Assembly: GCA_964472945.1 (NCBI GenBank)
Contig: CAYYNM010000003.1
Location: 1 to 39,241, forward strand
Source: QPIN01 sp964472945
GTDB taxonomy: Bacteria; Pseudomonadota; Gammaproteobacteria; Methylococcales; Methylomonadaceae
Reading direction: 5' to 3'
DNA: 39,241 nt
The notes beneath the pieces are model-generated. The model did not search any database. It was not told where the DNA came from and saw nothing but the letters and a program-made list of their open reading frames with translations. This document shows positions 17,225 through 26,963 of this stretch, one piece after another (within the stretch, counting starts at the first letter, position 1; each line of letters opens with the position of its first letter). The position numbers and the translations under genes were made by a program.

Positions 17225-17317
17225 GTAGGTTAGATGAGATTATCAAGCGTAGCGCGATAACGTCTCCGACATGTAGCATAACCTTTGTCGGATGACGTTA
17301 TCGCTTATCCAACCTAC
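17225..17317. repeat. MITE/REP-like 93-bp imperfect inverted repeat
   Basis: The outer ends GTAGGTTAGAT and ATCCAACCTAC are near-complementary, as are the inner arms GCGATAACGTCTCCGAC and GTCGGATGACGTTATCGC (one bulge). It is much richer in GC than the flanks. It resembles the dispersed GTAGGTTGGATAAGCG family of non-autonomous repeats. It lies in the divergent promoter region of tssJ and tagH. Confidence 0.8.
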
Positions 17318-17429
17318 AAATAAACTTAACGTGTAAACTGAAGAATGAAAGATGCCAAAAACTTTCATTATTACTAATTCTATAGTAGAAGAAGGTTTAT
17401 ATCTATAGTTTTGAAGTAAGTAAAAAATA

Positions 17430-17459
17430 TTGCTTATTTCCTCGTTTATAGTCTATGCT
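17430..17459 (+). promoter_or_regulatory. Weak sigma-70-type promoter candidate for the T6SS operon
   Basis: TTGCTT (17430-17435), an 18-base spacer and TATGCT (17454-17459), about 35 bases before the tagH ATG. The hexamers are imperfect and the assignment is tentative. Confidence 0.35.
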
Positions 17460-17493
17460 CTTTTAGTATGTTTATTACTCAATTAGATTGATT

Positions 17494-18942
17494 ATGCCAT
17501 TAATACTCACAATACAGTCAATAGAAGGGCAAGCTTGTGTTGAAGACAATAAGGTCATTATTGGTGAAGGTGGAGGGTCTATTGGACGTTCTGATAGTAG
17601 TTCTTTGGTGTTACCCGATGAAAATAAACTAATTTCAAGGTGCCATGCAAAAATTGACTATATAGATGGTAAATATATTCTTTCTGATAACAGCCTAGCG
17701 GGTTGCTATATTAATAATGCGACTACCCCCCTTAATAATACTGATATTGAATTGCTTGATGGTATGCTTATCGGTATTGGATGTTACGATATTTTAGTGA
17801 GTATTTCTAATACTTCAGATATTAGTGGGGCTGAATTTGAAGGACAAGATGTTTTTTCTTCATTATTGCAACAGAGTGATCAAAGTCTGTCTGCATCTGC
17901 TTTTCCGGCATCTGGTTCTGTTCTAGATTCCGGTGCAATAGTGCAAACAGAAAGTAATTCTTTGCTTGATTCAGTTGATGATGGTTTTGTCGATCCATTT
18001 GCTAATGAAAGCCAGCAGCACACGGCAACTAATGAGCTGTTGAATAGTGCTGGAAATGAATTGGCTAATTTTGATTCAGAATTGTTGGCCGAAAATATTT
18101 CCAACTTAAATGATAGCTATATTCCGCCTTCAGTAGAGGAAGTTTCAACTGATTCGGATCAAATGCCAGATGATTTTAATTTTGAGGATTTATTTGATAC
18201 ACAAGCTGTTGAGACTTCTGTAGATATTAAATTATTGAAGCAAGAAAAATCAACTTCTCCAGTCGTAAATAATGAGCAGCCGGATGATCAGGTTGTTACG
18301 GAAGAAAAAGTAAAGATAGCTACTAAACCTGAAGAACAGCCGTTACCTATACAAAAAACTCAGGTGCAAAATAGTTCACTTGACAGTTCTTTATTTCAAT
18401 GCTTTTTAACTGGAGCGGGGATTGAAGCTGAAAAATTTGAGTTGGTTGATTTAGACCGAAAAATGTCAGCTATTGGTGGAATGTTTAGGCAGTTTGTGGA
18501 GAGTACTATCTCTGTACTGAGAAGTAGGGCGGAATTTAAAAGTTTGTTTAGAGTTTCTGTCACCACTATTAAAAGAGCTGATAATAACCCTTTAAAGTTT
18601 TCTGTTACCACAGATGAAGCATTAAAACATTTAATTAATGATGGGCAAGGTGGTTTTAAGCCTTCAACTGAATCTATTGATGAAGGATTTAATGATTTAT
18701 TAAACCACCAATTAGCCATGCAAGCAGGTATTCAAGCTTCATTATCTGATATTTTAGAACAATTCAACCCTGCTAATATTGAAAAGCAATATGAGGAAGG
18801 GCTGGTTCTGCAAAAAAAATCTAAATGTTGGGAAAAATATAATAAGCTCTATGCTAAATTGTCTGAATCAGCAGTAGATGATTTTTTTGGTGATGCATTT
18901 TCAGAGGCGTATGAGAAGCAGATGAAACAATTGAAACCTTAA
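17494..18942 (+). CDS. tagH: T6SS-associated FHA-domain protein TagH
   Basis: A 482-residue cytoplasmic protein that reads phosphothreonine in the T6SS phosphorylation switch. An FHA domain occupies about residues 3-100 (GSIGRSDSSSLVLPD, ISRCHAKI with Ser49, Arg50 and His52, then SDNSLAGCYIN). A long acidic, Ser-rich linker follows, then a TagH C-terminal domain at about 305-480 (DSSLFQCFLTGAG, GGMFRQFVES, VDDFFGDAFSEAYE). I take the ATG at 17494 rather than the in-frame TTG six bases before it. No strong ribosome site is visible. It is the first gene of the plus-strand T6SS operon. Likely ligands are phosphorylated N-termini of the kinase at 11986-13479 and of TssL, both of which carry acidic-x-x-Thr-Val motifs. 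Confidence 0.92.
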   Translation: MPLILTIQSIEGQACVEDNKVIIGEGGGSIGRSDSSSLVLPDENKLISRCHAKIDYIDGKYILSDNSLAGCYINNATTPLNNTDIELLDGMLIGIGCYDILVSISNTSDISGAEFEGQDVFSSLLQQSDQSLSASAFPASGSVLDSGAIVQTESNSLLDSVDDGFVDPFANESQQHTATNELLNSAGNELANFDSELLAENISNLNDSYIPPSVEEVSTDSDQMPDDFNFEDLFDTQAVETSVDIKLLKQEKSTSPVVNNEQPDDQVVTEEKVKIATKPEEQPLPIQKTQVQNSSLDSSLFQCFLTGAGIEAEKFELVDLDRKMSAIGGMFRQFVESTISVLRSRAEFKSLFRVSVTTIKRADNNPLKFSVTTDEALKHLINDGQGGFKPSTESIDEGFNDLLNHQLAMQAGIQASLSDILEQFNPANIEKQYEEGLVLQKKSKCWEKYNKLYAKLSESAVDDFFGDAFSEAYEKQMKQLKP

Positions 18943-19007
18943 CATCTATTTTGCGTAAAATTAAGTTAGGTTTATAGTTAAATTCAATATAAGTTGGTTA
19001 ATGCATT

Positions 19008-20345
19008 ATGGCACAGAGTAACAGAGTAGTATGGTCTGAAGGGATGTTTTTAAGACCCCAGCACTTTCAGCAACATGATCGTTATGTCGAGAGTTTTATA
19101 AAGGGACATAGTCAAGGTTTTCAAGCTTATCATTGGGGACTTGCTAAGTTAAAAGTTGATATGCGTTTATTAGCCATGGGCCAGTTTGCTTTGGCTGAAT
19201 GTGCAGGAGTTTTTCAAGACGGCACTCCCTTTGAATTGCCAGAACAAGATAATTTGCCAACTCCCATTGAAATACCCGAAGAGATTCAGGATTGTATTGT
19301 TTATTTGTCTTTCCCTGCAAGACTGGAAGGTTCTATTGAAGTTGATAGTGATCAAAAACTTAATACACTTGCCCGCTATCATGCTTTAGAAACAGAAGTA
19401 AAAGATCACAATACGGCATCTAATGAGGTTTCTCCTGTTATTATTGGGCAGCTACAAACACGATTAATGTTAGAGCCGCAAGAACGGGCGGGTTATATTT
19501 GTCTTGGAATAGCGCGAATTATTGAATCACGTAGTGATAAAAATATCGTATTGGATGAAGAATATATTCCACCGCTGATTAACTGTATGGCGGTTAATAG
19601 AATTAAAAACTATATTAAAGAAGTTTGTGGTTTATTGCATACTCGAGGGGTGGCTCTGGCTGGGCGTGTTTCGGAATCTGGGCGTGGAGGCACAGCGGAA
19701 ATATCAGATTTTTTATTACTGCAGGTGGTTAACCGTTTGGAGCCTCTATTTGAACATTTACAACATTTACCTACCATTCACCCTATTGATTTATATCAAA
19801 TAGCCATACAAGTAGCAGGTGAGTTATCCACTTTTACTAAACCAGGGAAACGCCCTGTAAGCTTGCCTGAATATAAACATGAGGACCTTAAACAGACTTT
19901 TAGCTATGTGATGGAAGAAATCAGAGACTGTTTGAGTATGGTGTTAGAACAGAATGCAATTCCACTGCTATTAACACCGCCTAAATATGGTACACGAGCA
20001 GCCAAAATTCCTGATCCTAATTTACTTAAAGATGCATTTTTTGTTTTGGCAATTAACGCTCAAATACCATCAGAACAGTTAAGAAGTTCATTTCCTGGGC
20101 AAGTTAAAATAGGGCCGGTGGAACAAATTCAGCAGTTAGTGCGGTCAGCATTACCAGGAATTACTGTTAATTCATTACCTGTTGCGCCGCGACAAATACC
20201 TTATCATGCAGGTTTTTCTTATTTTGAATTAAATAAGCACAGTGAATTATGGAAACAAATGTTTACATCTGGTGGATTTGCAATCCATATAGCGGGTGAT
20301 TTTCCAGGTTTGGAAATCGAGTTTTGGGCAATAAAAAACGGGTGA
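19008..20345 (+). CDS. tssK: T6SS baseplate protein TssK
   Basis: A 445-residue baseplate component that links the TssFGE wedge to the TssJLM membrane complex. The diagnostic N-terminus is present (VVWSEGMFLRPQHFQQHDRY), as are the middle segment PPLINCMAV and the C-terminal segment around FPGQVKIGPVEQIQQLV. The length is normal. It follows tagH after about 65 bases, and tssL begins 4 bases after its stop, so the three genes are probably co-transcribed. The gene is intact with no odd features. Confidence 0.97.
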   Translation: MAQSNRVVWSEGMFLRPQHFQQHDRYVESFIKGHSQGFQAYHWGLAKLKVDMRLLAMGQFALAECAGVFQDGTPFELPEQDNLPTPIEIPEEIQDCIVYLSFPARLEGSIEVDSDQKLNTLARYHALETEVKDHNTASNEVSPVIIGQLQTRLMLEPQERAGYICLGIARIIESRSDKNIVLDEEYIPPLINCMAVNRIKNYIKEVCGLLHTRGVALAGRVSESGRGGTAEISDFLLLQVVNRLEPLFEHLQHLPTIHPIDLYQIAIQVAGELSTFTKPGKRPVSLPEYKHEDLKQTFSYVMEEIRDCLSMVLEQNAIPLLLTPPKYGTRAAKIPDPNLLKDAFFVLAINAQIPSEQLRSSFPGQVKIGPVEQIQQLVRSALPGITVNSLPVAPRQIPYHAGFSYFELNKHSELWKQMFTSGGFAIHIAGDFPGLEIEFWAIKNG

Positions 20346-20349
20346 TAAA

Positions 20350-21702
20350 GTGAATCAAGACGACCCTTTCGGTAATTATTTAGACGAAGATAAAACGGTT
20401 TTAAAACCTTCCCCTGGTAGGCGAGCCAGACAAAACCCAAAACCAGAACCGCAGCTTCCAAAAACTGAAGCAAAAACTATGGTTGATGGTGGAGATGTTG
20501 AGTCTCATCATACTTTAGATGTTGATTATACTCAGAACCCACTTGTTTATCATGCACTCTCACTTTTTGCTTTGATAACACAGTTAAGAAACACAGCCTC
20601 TCATGATGACCCTGCTGGATTGAGAAATGTCGTTATTAATGAGATTAAACGGTTTGATCAACAAGCGCTGCAAGCAGGTTGTCTGGCAGAACAAGTGCAA
20701 ACAGCACGTTATGCATTATGCTCATTAATTGATGAAGTGGTTTTAAATACACCTTGGGGAGGGAATAGTATCTGGACCACTCAAGGGATGTTAATTACCT
20801 TTCATAAAGAAGCTTGGGGTGGGGAAAAATTCTTTCAAGTACTTGATAAAATAATATCTCAACCAGGAACCTATTATAATTTACTTGAGTTTTTCTATTA
20901 TTGTTTAAGTTTAGGTTTTGAAGGTAAATTCAAAATTCAACAACAAGGACAAAATAAACTTTATGATATTCGTGAAAATCTGTATCAAGTATTACAACGA
21001 CATAAAGGTGATTTTGAAAAGGATTTATCCATTCACTGGAAAGGAATAACAGATAAAAGGAATGTGCTAACACGGTTTATTCCATTATGGCTTATTGCTT
21101 TAGTTTCTTCAGCGGTGCTTGTGTTGATCTATATTGCTTTTCTCTATGCTATTAATCAAGATTCAGGCATTCAAATTGGGCAGCAATATACGGTGAGTGA
21201 TGGACTGAATGTGAGACGTGTTGTCAAAGTAATACAGCCAGTGCAAGATACAGTGGAGCCAGAGGTTCCACAATTAACCATTGTTGAACAAATTAAACAG
21301 TTTTTACAACCAGAAATTGAGCAAAATAAAGTTGCTGTTATAGAGAGTAATGGTGAGGGTATTATTAGAATTATTGCCAAAAACTTTTTTGCTTCAGGTA
21401 GTGATGTTATCCAGGCCAAATATTTAGCGTTAGTGTCCAGGATTAGTAAGGCACTGGAAATAAGTGACGGACAGATTACTGTGGTTGGACATACTGATAA
21501 TGATCCCATCTTTACTGTTAAATATCCTTCTAATTGGGTTTTATCCCAAGCAAGGGCTCAAACGGTAGCCAATATTTTGCTTAAAAATGTAGCGAATAAA
21601 AATAGAGTCATAGCCGAAGGACGAGCAGATACACAAAGCCTGGTTCCAAATAACTCAGCGGCAAATAAAGCAATAAATCGACGTGTTGAAATTATTTTTT
21701 AA
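20350..21702 (+). CDS. tssL: T6SS inner-membrane protein TssL with C-terminal OmpA-like peptidoglycan-binding domain
   Basis: A 450-residue component of the trans-envelope complex. The start is GTG at 20350 with a GGGTGA site in the tssK end. The cytoplasmic part has the typical DPFGNYLDEDKTVLKPSPGRR opening region and a DotU/IcmH fold at about 60-235. One membrane segment follows at about 243-268, then a periplasmic OmpA-like domain at about 325-450 with GHTDNDP (380-386) and the LSQARAQ motif (398-404) used for peptidoglycan contact. It is the long, self-anchoring form of TssL. Thr16 lies in DEDKTVLKP. In Agrobacterium tumefaciens a TssL N-terminal threonine (Thr14) is phosphorylated by PpkA and bound by Fha, so Thr16 is a good candidate site here. 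Confidence 0.95.
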   Translation: MNQDDPFGNYLDEDKTVLKPSPGRRARQNPKPEPQLPKTEAKTMVDGGDVESHHTLDVDYTQNPLVYHALSLFALITQLRNTASHDDPAGLRNVVINEIKRFDQQALQAGCLAEQVQTARYALCSLIDEVVLNTPWGGNSIWTTQGMLITFHKEAWGGEKFFQVLDKIISQPGTYYNLLEFFYYCLSLGFEGKFKIQQQGQNKLYDIRENLYQVLQRHKGDFEKDLSIHWKGITDKRNVLTRFIPLWLIALVSSAVLVLIYIAFLYAINQDSGIQIGQQYTVSDGLNVRRVVKVIQPVQDTVEPEVPQLTIVEQIKQFLQPEIEQNKVAVIESNGEGIIRIIAKNFFASGSDVIQAKYLALVSRISKALEISDGQITVVGHTDNDPIFTVKYPSNWVLSQARAQTVANILLKNVANKNRVIAEGRADTQSLVPNNSAANKAINRRVEIIF

Positions 21703-21711
21703 GGATTGAAA

Positions 21712-24700
21712 ATGAATAAAATATTGAGTTTTTTAAAAAATAAGTGGGTTATTCAATTCTTGGGTGTTCTCGCCCTGGGTATTTTAATTTGGTTTATTGG
21801 ACCGTTGATTTCTATAGCTGGAACTGCTTTTTTAGAATCAACATTGGCCCGAATCATCGCTATTTCTGTTATTGCTATTATTTGGCTTTTCATTGTTTTA
21901 ATCGTGCAAATTAAAACGAATAAAGCTAACGCTCAAATGGTTGATGATTTGTCTGCTGAAGATAATAACGCTGCCGAGCATGATGTCAATTATGAAGTAG
22001 ATGAGCTCAAAGGGAATTTTGATTCGGCATTGCAAACACTGAAAAAAACAGGTAGTAAAACACATCAAGGGAAACATTATTTATATGACTTGCCTTGGTA
22101 CATTATTATTGGCCCTCCTGGTTCAGGTAAAACAACCGCTCTTCTCAATTCTGGCTTAGAGTTTCCGTTGGCTGATCGGTTAGGAAAAAATGCCATTCGA
22201 GGAGTGGGGGGGACCCGAAATTGTGATTGGTGGTTTACAGATCAAGCAGTATTACTAGATACCGCTGGCCGATATACCACACAAGATAGTCATGAGTTGC
22301 TTGATAAAACTGCATGGTCAGGCTTTTTAGACCTATTAAAAAAACATAGACCTCGTAGGCCTCTTAATGGGGTTATTGTGGCCATGAGTTTGTCAGATTT
22401 ATTGGTTTTGACAGAAGAAGAAAGAAGGCAGCATGCACAAGCAATCCGGAACCGAATTGAGGAGCTAACAGAGCGTTTAGGTGTTCGTATTCCAATATAT
22501 ATGTTGTTCACTAAAGTTGATCTAATTGCTGGTTTTACTGATTTCTTTGCAGACCTGGGTAAAGATGAGCGATCCCAAGTGTGGGGAGTAACTTTTGCAG
22601 ATAATGAAGAGCAAGGCAAGAATAACTTGTTACAAGTTAAAGCTGAATACGGTGCTTTATTACAAAGGTTAAATGATCGACTAAAACCACGTCTGCAAGA
22701 AGAACGTGATCTCAATAGACGGAATCTGATTTTTGGTTTTCCACAGCGGATGGCGATGTTACAAGAACCACTTACTCAGTTTATTGATGAATGTTTCTCT
22801 GTTAACCGCTATCAAAGTGCACCGCTATTAAGAGGCATCTATTTAACTAGCGGTACACAAGAAGGGACACCTATAGATAGGTTAATGGGCGTTTTGGCAA
22901 AAACATTTCGTCTCGAGCGCACTGTAACACCTGTTTTTAGTGGTAAGGGAAAAAGCTTTTTTTTAACAAGGTTATTGAAAGATGTCATTTTTGCTGAATC
23001 TGAACTGATTGGCCTGAATGTAAAAGTCGAATCTCGGCGGGTATTAATATATAGACTGTTTTATGCATCAGTTATTGGTATAACACTTGTTTGCGCTGGT
23101 TTATGGACAAATAGCTATATGCAAAACCAGCAGTTGCTTAAACAGTATTCTAATAAGGTAAAAACATACAATGCCTTAGGTAAGTATAAATCAACAGCAT
23201 CAATGGACGTACCTGAATTGTTGAAAAAAATGAATGCATTACATGATGTTGTTGATGTTTATCCAGAAAAAAATGTAGCATGGACTGTTGGTTTTGGGTT
23301 GTATCAAGGTGATAAGCTTAGAGAGCTGGCAGAGTCTAACTACCATAAGCAACTTAAGAATCATTTTTTACCGGTGATTAAAGCACGCCTAGAGCAAAGG
23401 ATGTTAGGGCAAGAATCTAATAATGTAGAAGTGTTATATCAGTTATTGCGTGTCTATTTGATGTTTGCAGACAAGGAAAAAGCGAATGCTCAGGTTATAC
23501 GCCCCTGGATAAGTGTTGATTGGGAAAATCGCTACCCTGCAAGCTCACAACAACAATTAAATTCACATCTGGATGCTTTGCTAAAACTTGATTTACCCGT
23601 ATTGACATTAAATGACAGCTTAGTAAAAGAAGTTCGCAATATCTTGACCCAAATTCCTATTGCTCAACAAGTCTATATGCGAATTAAAGGTAACGCGCTA
23701 GAAAAGCATGATCAGGATTTTATTTTAGCGAGTGAACTAGGTTCATCAGGCAGTAAAGTCTTTGCCATAGCCAATGGCCAAATTGAAGATCAAGTTATTC
23801 CTGGTTTATTTACTTATAAGGGATTTCATCAGGTATTTTTAGATGCCAGTAAAGATCTAGCTAAACAGACTGTTGAGCAGCGGTGGGTACTTGGGACAGG
23901 TAGTTTTGTGGGAGGCCAAGACCTCAATGTCTTAGAAACAAAGTTATTTAATTATTATTATGTAGAGTACATCAAAAGATGGGATAACTTGTTAGCTAAT
24001 TTGAAAATAACACGGGCTGCAAATATAAATCAATCAGTAGAAATTTTAGAAATAGTATCAGGTTATGACTCTCCTTTGCGGCGTTTATTAGAAGCAGTGG
24101 AACGAGAAACCCGCTTAACACGTATTGCTACTAATCCACTCGATAAGTTAAAGCAGGGGGCAGGAAAAATTTCTCAAAGTTCAAAAATGCTAAAATTACT
24201 AAGTAAAGCCAAGGCTGTGGGTAGTAAGTCGTACACATTTGACCGTACAGGGGAACAGGTTGAAAAATATTTTTCTCGTTTAAATGAACAGGTTAAAAAA
24301 GGCGTATCAGGTAGTTCGCCGCTTGATCAGATTATTGCTGATTTAAGTGTGCTATACGGCATGATGGCTGATTTGGGAAGTACTTCTGATGCGAATGCTG
24401 CTTTAGATCTCGCCAAACAAGGAGGCGGCGGTGAAGTTATTGCAAAAATATTAAGGCAATCTGCACGTCAACCAGAGCCGGTAAAAACATTAGTAAAAGA
24501 ATTAGCCTCAGGTAGTCAAGGGTTAATTATGGGAGGAGTTAGATCTCAGCTTAATAGAAGTCTGCAAACTGAAGTAGTGGCCAGTTGTAATTTAAGTATT
24601 AAAGGGCGGTATCCAATATCTAAAGACTCCAAGAATGACATCACTTTACAGGATTTTGGGAGTTTTTTCTCACCAGGAGGTGTAATGGATCAATTTTTTA

Positions 24701-25239
24701 ATACCCAGTTAAAAGACTTTGTTGATACATCTCGACGGCAGTGGCGTGTTATTTCGCAGCATAATAAAACGGCTGGAATTTCTCGTTCAACTTTAACCCA
24801 GTTTCAATATGCGGCAAAAATTAAAGAAGTATTTTTTAGTAGTGGAGGTGATCTACCAAAAGTCCAATTTGAACTAAAGCCTGTATTTTTAGATGCTACA
24901 GCCTCCAAGTTTTGGATTAACCTTGAAGGGCAGCAGTCTAATTACCGTCATGGTCCCACTCGGTCAGTTCGGTTTACCTGGCCGGGGCCTAATTCTGGGC
25001 TAGTGCGCTATGGTTTTGAGACACTGGATGGCCGACAATCTAGTGGCTCTGAAGAAGGGGCATGGGCATGGTTCAAATTATTGAATAAAATGCAGGTGAA
25101 AAAATCATCGACTAACAGCTATTTAATTACCTTTAAGCTGGGGAGTTTAACGGCTAAATATGAGTTAAGAGCGAGTAGTGTTATTAACCCATTTTCGTTT
25201 AATGAACTCACAGCATTTCATTGCCCAAGCAGGATTTAA
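21712..25239 (+). CDS. tssM: T6SS inner-membrane protein TssM (IcmF family)
   Basis: A 1175-residue core of the membrane complex. The start ATG at 21712 has an AAGGA site 7 bases upstream; an in-frame TTG just before it is less likely. There are two N-terminal membrane segments (about 12-36 and 46-66), a cytoplasmic NTPase-like domain with Walker A GPPGSGKT (134-141) and a DTAGRY segment, then a third membrane segment near residue 450 (the region of YASVIGITLVCAGLW). A large periplasmic part ends in the TssM C-terminal domain that contacts TssJ (around WPGPNSGLVRY and GAWAWFKLL). The Walker A lysine is intact; not all TssM proteins keep it. The next gene starts 2 bases after the stop. Confidence 0.96.
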   Translation: MNKILSFLKNKWVIQFLGVLALGILIWFIGPLISIAGTAFLESTLARIIAISVIAIIWLFIVLIVQIKTNKANAQMVDDLSAEDNNAAEHDVNYEVDELKGNFDSALQTLKKTGSKTHQGKHYLYDLPWYIIIGPPGSGKTTALLNSGLEFPLADRLGKNAIRGVGGTRNCDWWFTDQAVLLDTAGRYTTQDSHELLDKTAWSGFLDLLKKHRPRRPLNGVIVAMSLSDLLVLTEEERRQHAQAIRNRIEELTERLGVRIPIYMLFTKVDLIAGFTDFFADLGKDERSQVWGVTFADNEEQGKNNLLQVKAEYGALLQRLNDRLKPRLQEERDLNRRNLIFGFPQRMAMLQEPLTQFIDECFSVNRYQSAPLLRGIYLTSGTQEGTPIDRLMGVLAKTFRLERTVTPVFSGKGKSFFLTRLLKDVIFAESELIGLNVKVESRRVLIYRLFYASVIGITLVCAGLWTNSYMQNQQLLKQYSNKVKTYNALGKYKSTASMDVPELLKKMNALHDVVDVYPEKNVAWTVGFGLYQGDKLRELAESNYHKQLKNHFLPVIKARLEQRMLGQESNNVEVLYQLLRVYLMFADKEKANAQVIRPWISVDWENRYPASSQQQLNSHLDALLKLDLPVLTLNDSLVKEVRNILTQIPIAQQVYMRIKGNALEKHDQDFILASELGSSGSKVFAIANGQIEDQVIPGLFTYKGFHQVFLDASKDLAKQTVEQRWVLGTGSFVGGQDLNVLETKLFNYYYVEYIKRWDNLLANLKITRAANINQSVEILEIVSGYDSPLRRLLEAVERETRLTRIATNPLDKLKQGAGKISQSSKMLKLLSKAKAVGSKSYTFDRTGEQVEKYFSRLNEQVKKGVSGSSPLDQIIADLSVLYGMMADLGSTSDANAALDLAKQGGGGEVIAKILRQSARQPEPVKTLVKELASGSQGLIMGGVRSQLNRSLQTEVVASCNLSIKGRYPISKDSKNDITLQDFGSFFSPGGVMDQFFNTQLKDFVDTSRRQWRVISQHNKTAGISRSTLTQFQYAAKIKEVFFSSGGDLPKVQFELKPVFLDATASKFWINLEGQQSNYRHGPTRSVRFTWPGPNSGLVRYGFETLDGRQSSGSEEGAWAWFKLLNKMQVKKSSTNSYLITFKLGSLTAKYELRASSVINPFSFNELTAFHCPSRI

Positions 25240-25241
25240 AC

Positions 25242-26816
25242 ATGGAGTTAGTCAACAAATCAGGGTTTTATGGAAAACTACCTGTGCTGGGTGATTTTGT
25301 TTCACGTCAACTTCCTAATGATTTTATTTTATCTTGGGATAAATGGTTACAGAGTTCATTGGCCGTCAGTAAAGAAAAACTTGCTAGTGACTGGATGCAG
25401 GCTTATTTAACAAGCCCCATCTGGCGCTTTGCTTTATCGCCGGGTTTATGTGGAAATGATGCCTGGCTGGGTATCGTGATGCCTAGTGTTGACAGGGTTG
25501 GGCGCTATTTTCCTTTAACAATAGCCTGCAAAGTTCCGTGTCATTATTCTCTAATAGATTTTTTTGTTAAAGCTAACCCTTGGTTTTATGCCGCTGAAGC
25601 AGTTGCTATTTCAGCGTTGGAGGATGATTTATCTATTATAGACTTTGAACAAATGGTTCGGAAAATTAGTTTATTAGCAGTCAAACAGTCACAACAGAAG
25701 GAGATTGATTTAACACTCACCTCAATACTCTTCTCAGAATATAGCAATGAAACTGTACAAGTTAACAACCTTAATACTCAGCTAGCCACATTGCTAAAAG
25801 CAAATACAGAAGGCTGTAGTTTATGGAGTACTGCTGGCTCAGAACAGATAAGACCTGGATGTATGGTTTTAAAAGGCATGCCAGCAGTGAGTATTTATAC
25901 AGGGTTTATAACAGGTAAATTTCAACAACAAGAGTGGCACCTTAGCCACCAGTTTTTAGAAAAAAATACTGACTCAGAAATAATTGTAGCGAAAGAATTA
26001 TTGCCTGAGCTAGAACAAGGAAAACAGTTGGAGGCAGAAAATCCGAGGGATAAAGTTTTAATAAATGCTATTTATTCATCGCCAGAGCAAAGAGCTTCAG
26101 TAGAAACATTTTGGCGCTCATTTTCTAAAACAGATAAAGGTAATTTAAGAAGGTTAAATGAAGATGCGATACTGGACCGTCCAGATTTAGGCTTATGGAC
26201 AGTAGCTGATGGAATGGGAGGGCATCAAGCAGGGGACCTGGCAAGTAGAACACTTATTCATGCCTTGAATAAACTATCATACGATAGCAGTTTAGAGACT
26301 TCTTTAAGCAAAGTTAAAGAGGCTATAAATACAGTTAACACTGAATTAAGAGCAATATCTGAAGTTAGTTATGAGCAGCAAATTATTGGTAGTACAGTTG
26401 TAACATTAGTAGCGAGTCCAGATTACTTTGCTTGTTTGTGGGCGGGTGATAGCCGGCTATATCGTTTGCGAGATAAGAAGCTGGTTCAGTTAACGGTTGA
26501 TCATTGTGAACAAGATGAAGAAGTTGATTTACTGGATAATTATTCTGCTAGTACTTTAAAGCAAAATAATGTGATTACACGAGCAGTTGGTGCTTTTGAT
26601 AAATTAGAGCTTGATTGTCAAATTATCGATACTAAAAAGGGTGATCTTTATTTATTAAGTAGTGATGGTTTGGATAAAGAAATGACATTTAAAGAAATTG
26701 AGCTGGTATTAAATAACAATATATATAGTGATAGTGTTGAAGTATTGCTTGAAACTGTTTTGAGCCGAAAAGGGCGAGATAATATTAGTGTTATTCTGAT
26801 TGAAATTATGCGTTAA
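25242..26816 (+). CDS. TagF-PppA fusion: T6SS repressor domain plus PP2C-type phosphatase
   Basis: A 524-residue two-domain protein. Residues 1 to about 230 are TagF (SciT-like), with GFYGKLPVLGDFVSR, LSPGLCGNDAWLGIVMPSVDRVGRYFP-type signatures and SLWST; TagF is a post-translational repressor of T6SS. Residues 290-524 are a PP2C phosphatase with NEDA, ADGMGGH (322-328), GDSR, SSDGL and GRDN, so the metal-binding aspartates are present. The phosphatase should oppose the threonine kinase. TagF-PppA fusions are known, for example in Agrobacterium tumefaciens. The start ATG at 25242 has an AGGA site and follows the tssM stop by 2 bases; an upstream in-frame TTG would overlap tssM. Confidence 0.93.
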   Translation: MELVNKSGFYGKLPVLGDFVSRQLPNDFILSWDKWLQSSLAVSKEKLASDWMQAYLTSPIWRFALSPGLCGNDAWLGIVMPSVDRVGRYFPLTIACKVPCHYSLIDFFVKANPWFYAAEAVAISALEDDLSIIDFEQMVRKISLLAVKQSQQKEIDLTLTSILFSEYSNETVQVNNLNTQLATLLKANTEGCSLWSTAGSEQIRPGCMVLKGMPAVSIYTGFITGKFQQQEWHLSHQFLEKNTDSEIIVAKELLPELEQGKQLEAENPRDKVLINAIYSSPEQRASVETFWRSFSKTDKGNLRRLNEDAILDRPDLGLWTVADGMGGHQAGDLASRTLIHALNKLSYDSSLETSLSKVKEAINTVNTELRAISEVSYEQQIIGSTVVTLVASPDYFACLWAGDSRLYRLRDKKLVQLTVDHCEQDEEVDLLDNYSASTLKQNNVITRAVGAFDKLELDCQIIDTKKGDLYLLSSDGLDKEMTFKEIELVLNNNIYSDSVEVLLETVLSRKGRDNISVILIEIMR

Positions 26817-26963
26817 AAGGCTATATTATTAATACTTGGTTGTGATAAAGTAAGTGTTAATAATAATTGTTTTTATTTATGCTGATAAGCCATTTACACA
26901 CAGGTATGGAAATACTTATATTTTGGTACGGTTAAAATTTTAATTTTATAGAGAGTTGTTTTA

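Larger units (their letters stand above)
17147..17493. other. Divergent intergenic region between tssJ and tagH
   Basis: About 350 bases without a gene. It holds a MITE-like inverted repeat (17225-17317) and, on the plus strand, a weak promoter candidate (17430-17459). The remainder is AT-rich and featureless to my reading. I find no sigma-54 (-24/-12) element. Confidence 0.6.

Noticed and set aside
26817..26963. Sigma-54 promoter upstream of tssA (TGGTACGG at about 26926)
   Set aside because: The -24-like GG is present but there is no GC at the matching -12 position.
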